Of a stretch of DNA of 64,000 bases, positions 63,136-64,000 are shown in pieces. The position numbers were made by a program, and so were the translations under genes. The notes under the pieces are model-generated. The model ran no database searches. It was not told the DNA's origin and saw only the letters and a program-made list of their open reading frames with translations. Position 1 is the stretch's first letter, and each line of letters opens with the position of its first letter. This DNA comes from Kitasatospora acidiphila (lineage in GTDB: Bacteria; Actinomycetota; Actinomycetes; Streptomycetales; Streptomycetaceae), in NCBI RefSeq assembly GCF_006636205.1, contig NZ_VIGB01000003.1, positions 1,302,001 to 1,366,000 of the forward strand, read 5' to 3'.

Positions 63136-64000
63136 TCACAGGGCGAGGAGCTCCTTGGTGGTGATGGTGAGCAGCTCGGGCCCGCCCTCGGCAACGGGGC
63201 GCACGACGAGCGTGTCCTCGATCCGGACCCCGCCGCGGCCCGGAAGGTGAACCCCGGGACCAACGGTGACCGGCACGCGATTGTCCAGTTTACCCGTCTC
63301 GCTGGGGCCCAGTTGCGGCGCCTCCCGGACTTCCAGGCCGATACCGTGTCCGAACGGCCTGGGCCGGTCCTCCCGGTAGCCCGCCTCGCCCAGCATTTCG
63401 CGGGCCGCCCGGTCCGGCGTGCTGCACGGCACCCCCGGGGCCAGCGCCTCCCGGGCCGCCCGCTGGGCCTCGAAGACCAGCCGGTGCAGCTCCACCTGCC
63501 AGCCCGCCGGCGCCGCGCCGATCACGAAGGTCCGGGTGCTGCGCACGGTGTAGCCGCGGTACTGCGCGCCTAGCGAGACGGTCAGGAAGTCGCCCTCCTC
63601 GACCCGCCGGTCGGTGGGCCGGTGGTCGGCCTGCCCGGAGTGGCTGCCGGTGCCGACCGAGACCGGGAAGCCGGCCCGGTCCGCGCCGTGGTCCACCATC
63701 CGGCGCTCCAGCTCCATCGCCAGGTGCCGCTCGGTGCGGCCCACCAGGATCGACTCCAGCAGCTCGCCCAGCGCCTGGTCGCCGATCTCGGCGGCGATGC
63801 GCAGGTCGGCGATCTCCTGCTCGTCCTTGACCACCCGCAGCCGCTCCACGGTGCGGCCCAGGTCGTGCAGCCGCACCCCCGGGGCCCGGTCGGCGACCTC
63901 CCGGTACCGGCGCACCGTCAGATCGTGCTCCTCCACCGCCAGCTCGCCCACCCGGTCGGCGGCGGCCGCCATCGCGGCAAGCTCCGCGGTGTCCTGGTCG
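63136..64000 (-). CDS. pepQ: Aminopeptidase P / M24-like protein, 5' end cut by the window edge
   Basis: At least 288 residues of an M24-type creatinase/aminopeptidase fold. [12 protein letters not shown] keeps the ligand His, and the end reads [12 protein letters not shown] with the last Glu. But the two Asp ligands are lost: the usual DLGA..SDITRT reads [17 protein letters not shown], and the EPG segment reads VGPGVHLPG. The metal site therefore looks incomplete, and peptidase activity is doubtful. It lies 76 bases upstream of efp, the usual pepQ-efp-nusB order, and continues beyond the right edge. Confidence 0.85.
   Translation of the reverse strand, partial: DQDTAELAAMAAAADRVGELAVEEHDLTVRRYREVADRAPGVRLHDLGRTVERLRVVKDEQEIADLRIAAEIGDQALGELLESILVGRTERHLAMELERRMVDHGADRAGFPVSVGTGSHSGQADHRPTDRRVEEGDFLTVSLGAQYRGYTVRSTRTFVIGAAPAGWQVELHRLVFEAQRAAREALAPGVPCSTPDRAAREMLGEAGYREDRPRPFGHGIGLEVREAPQLGPSETGKLDNRVPVTVGPGVHLPGRGGVRIEDTLVVRPVAEGGPELLTITTKELLAL

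Overview
The window is high-GC actinobacterial DNA, almost certainly from the Streptomycetaceae (Streptomyces, Kitasatospora or a close relative). Direct signs are a bldD gene, a WhiB-family gene, an actinobacterial-type integration host factor (mihF), a PriA without helicase motifs, many GTG starts, and the conserved run rpe / rsmB-fmt / def / priA / metK / coaBC / rpoZ / gmk / mihF / pyrF-pyrD-carB-carA-pyrC-pyrB-pyrR / bldD / nusB-efp-pepQ. No tRNA, rRNA or CRISPR array was seen.

Positions 1 to about 30.4 kb are accessory. The left edge holds remnants of two insertion sequences (IS256-type and IS110-type) and a DUF4241 gene. A rightward block (2.3-13.8 kb) follows: an MFS transporter, a HAD hydrolase, a DUF4913 protein, a RelE-like protein, a tandem winged-helix protein, at least three double-domain DUF317 (SPDY) proteins and a smaller relative, a membrane-anchored winged-helix protein and a small HTH protein. 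Many of its genes are tightly coupled, and most of its products end in Arg-Stop. Next comes a 1,111-residue protein (14.3-17.6 kb) joining an Mrr-like PD-(D/E)xK nuclease domain to a long helical/HEAT-repeat region. It is a candidate stand-alone defence protein.

A leftward block (25.1-18.1 kb) carries mobilisation and replication functions: a small unknown protein, a replication-initiator-like protein, a DnaC/IstB-like ATPase, a WhiB protein, a DUF2637 (Spd-like) membrane protein, MobC-like and relaxase proteins and a zinc-ribbon protein. A divergent XRE regulator (25.5 kb) has three identical ACTGCAGT palindromes upstream of it. No integrase and no TraB/VirD4-type transfer ATPase lies in the window, so the element is either incomplete or extends past the left edge.

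From 27.4 to 30.4 kb an ImmA/IrrE protease, a MAB_1171c-type membrane protein and a cytochrome P450 form a compact operon. The XRE regulator that normally sits next to such a protease lies 1.5 kb upstream, across a stretch with no convincing gene.

From 30.9 kb to the right edge the DNA is core chromosome. First come pirin, rpe, a methyltransferase, an SDR, an aldo/keto reductase, a TetR-controlled ABC exporter, RidA and a nucleotidyltransferase. Then come translation genes (rsmB, fmt, def), priA, metK (with a promoter and leader hairpin), coaBC, rpoZ, gmk (broken by a one-base deletion in a G run) and mihF. The complete pyrimidine operon follows, with a PyrR-binding hairpin next to the pyrR ribosome-binding site. 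After that come bldD, a thioesterase, nusB, efp and an incomplete pepQ-like gene whose M24 metal ligands are largely replaced.
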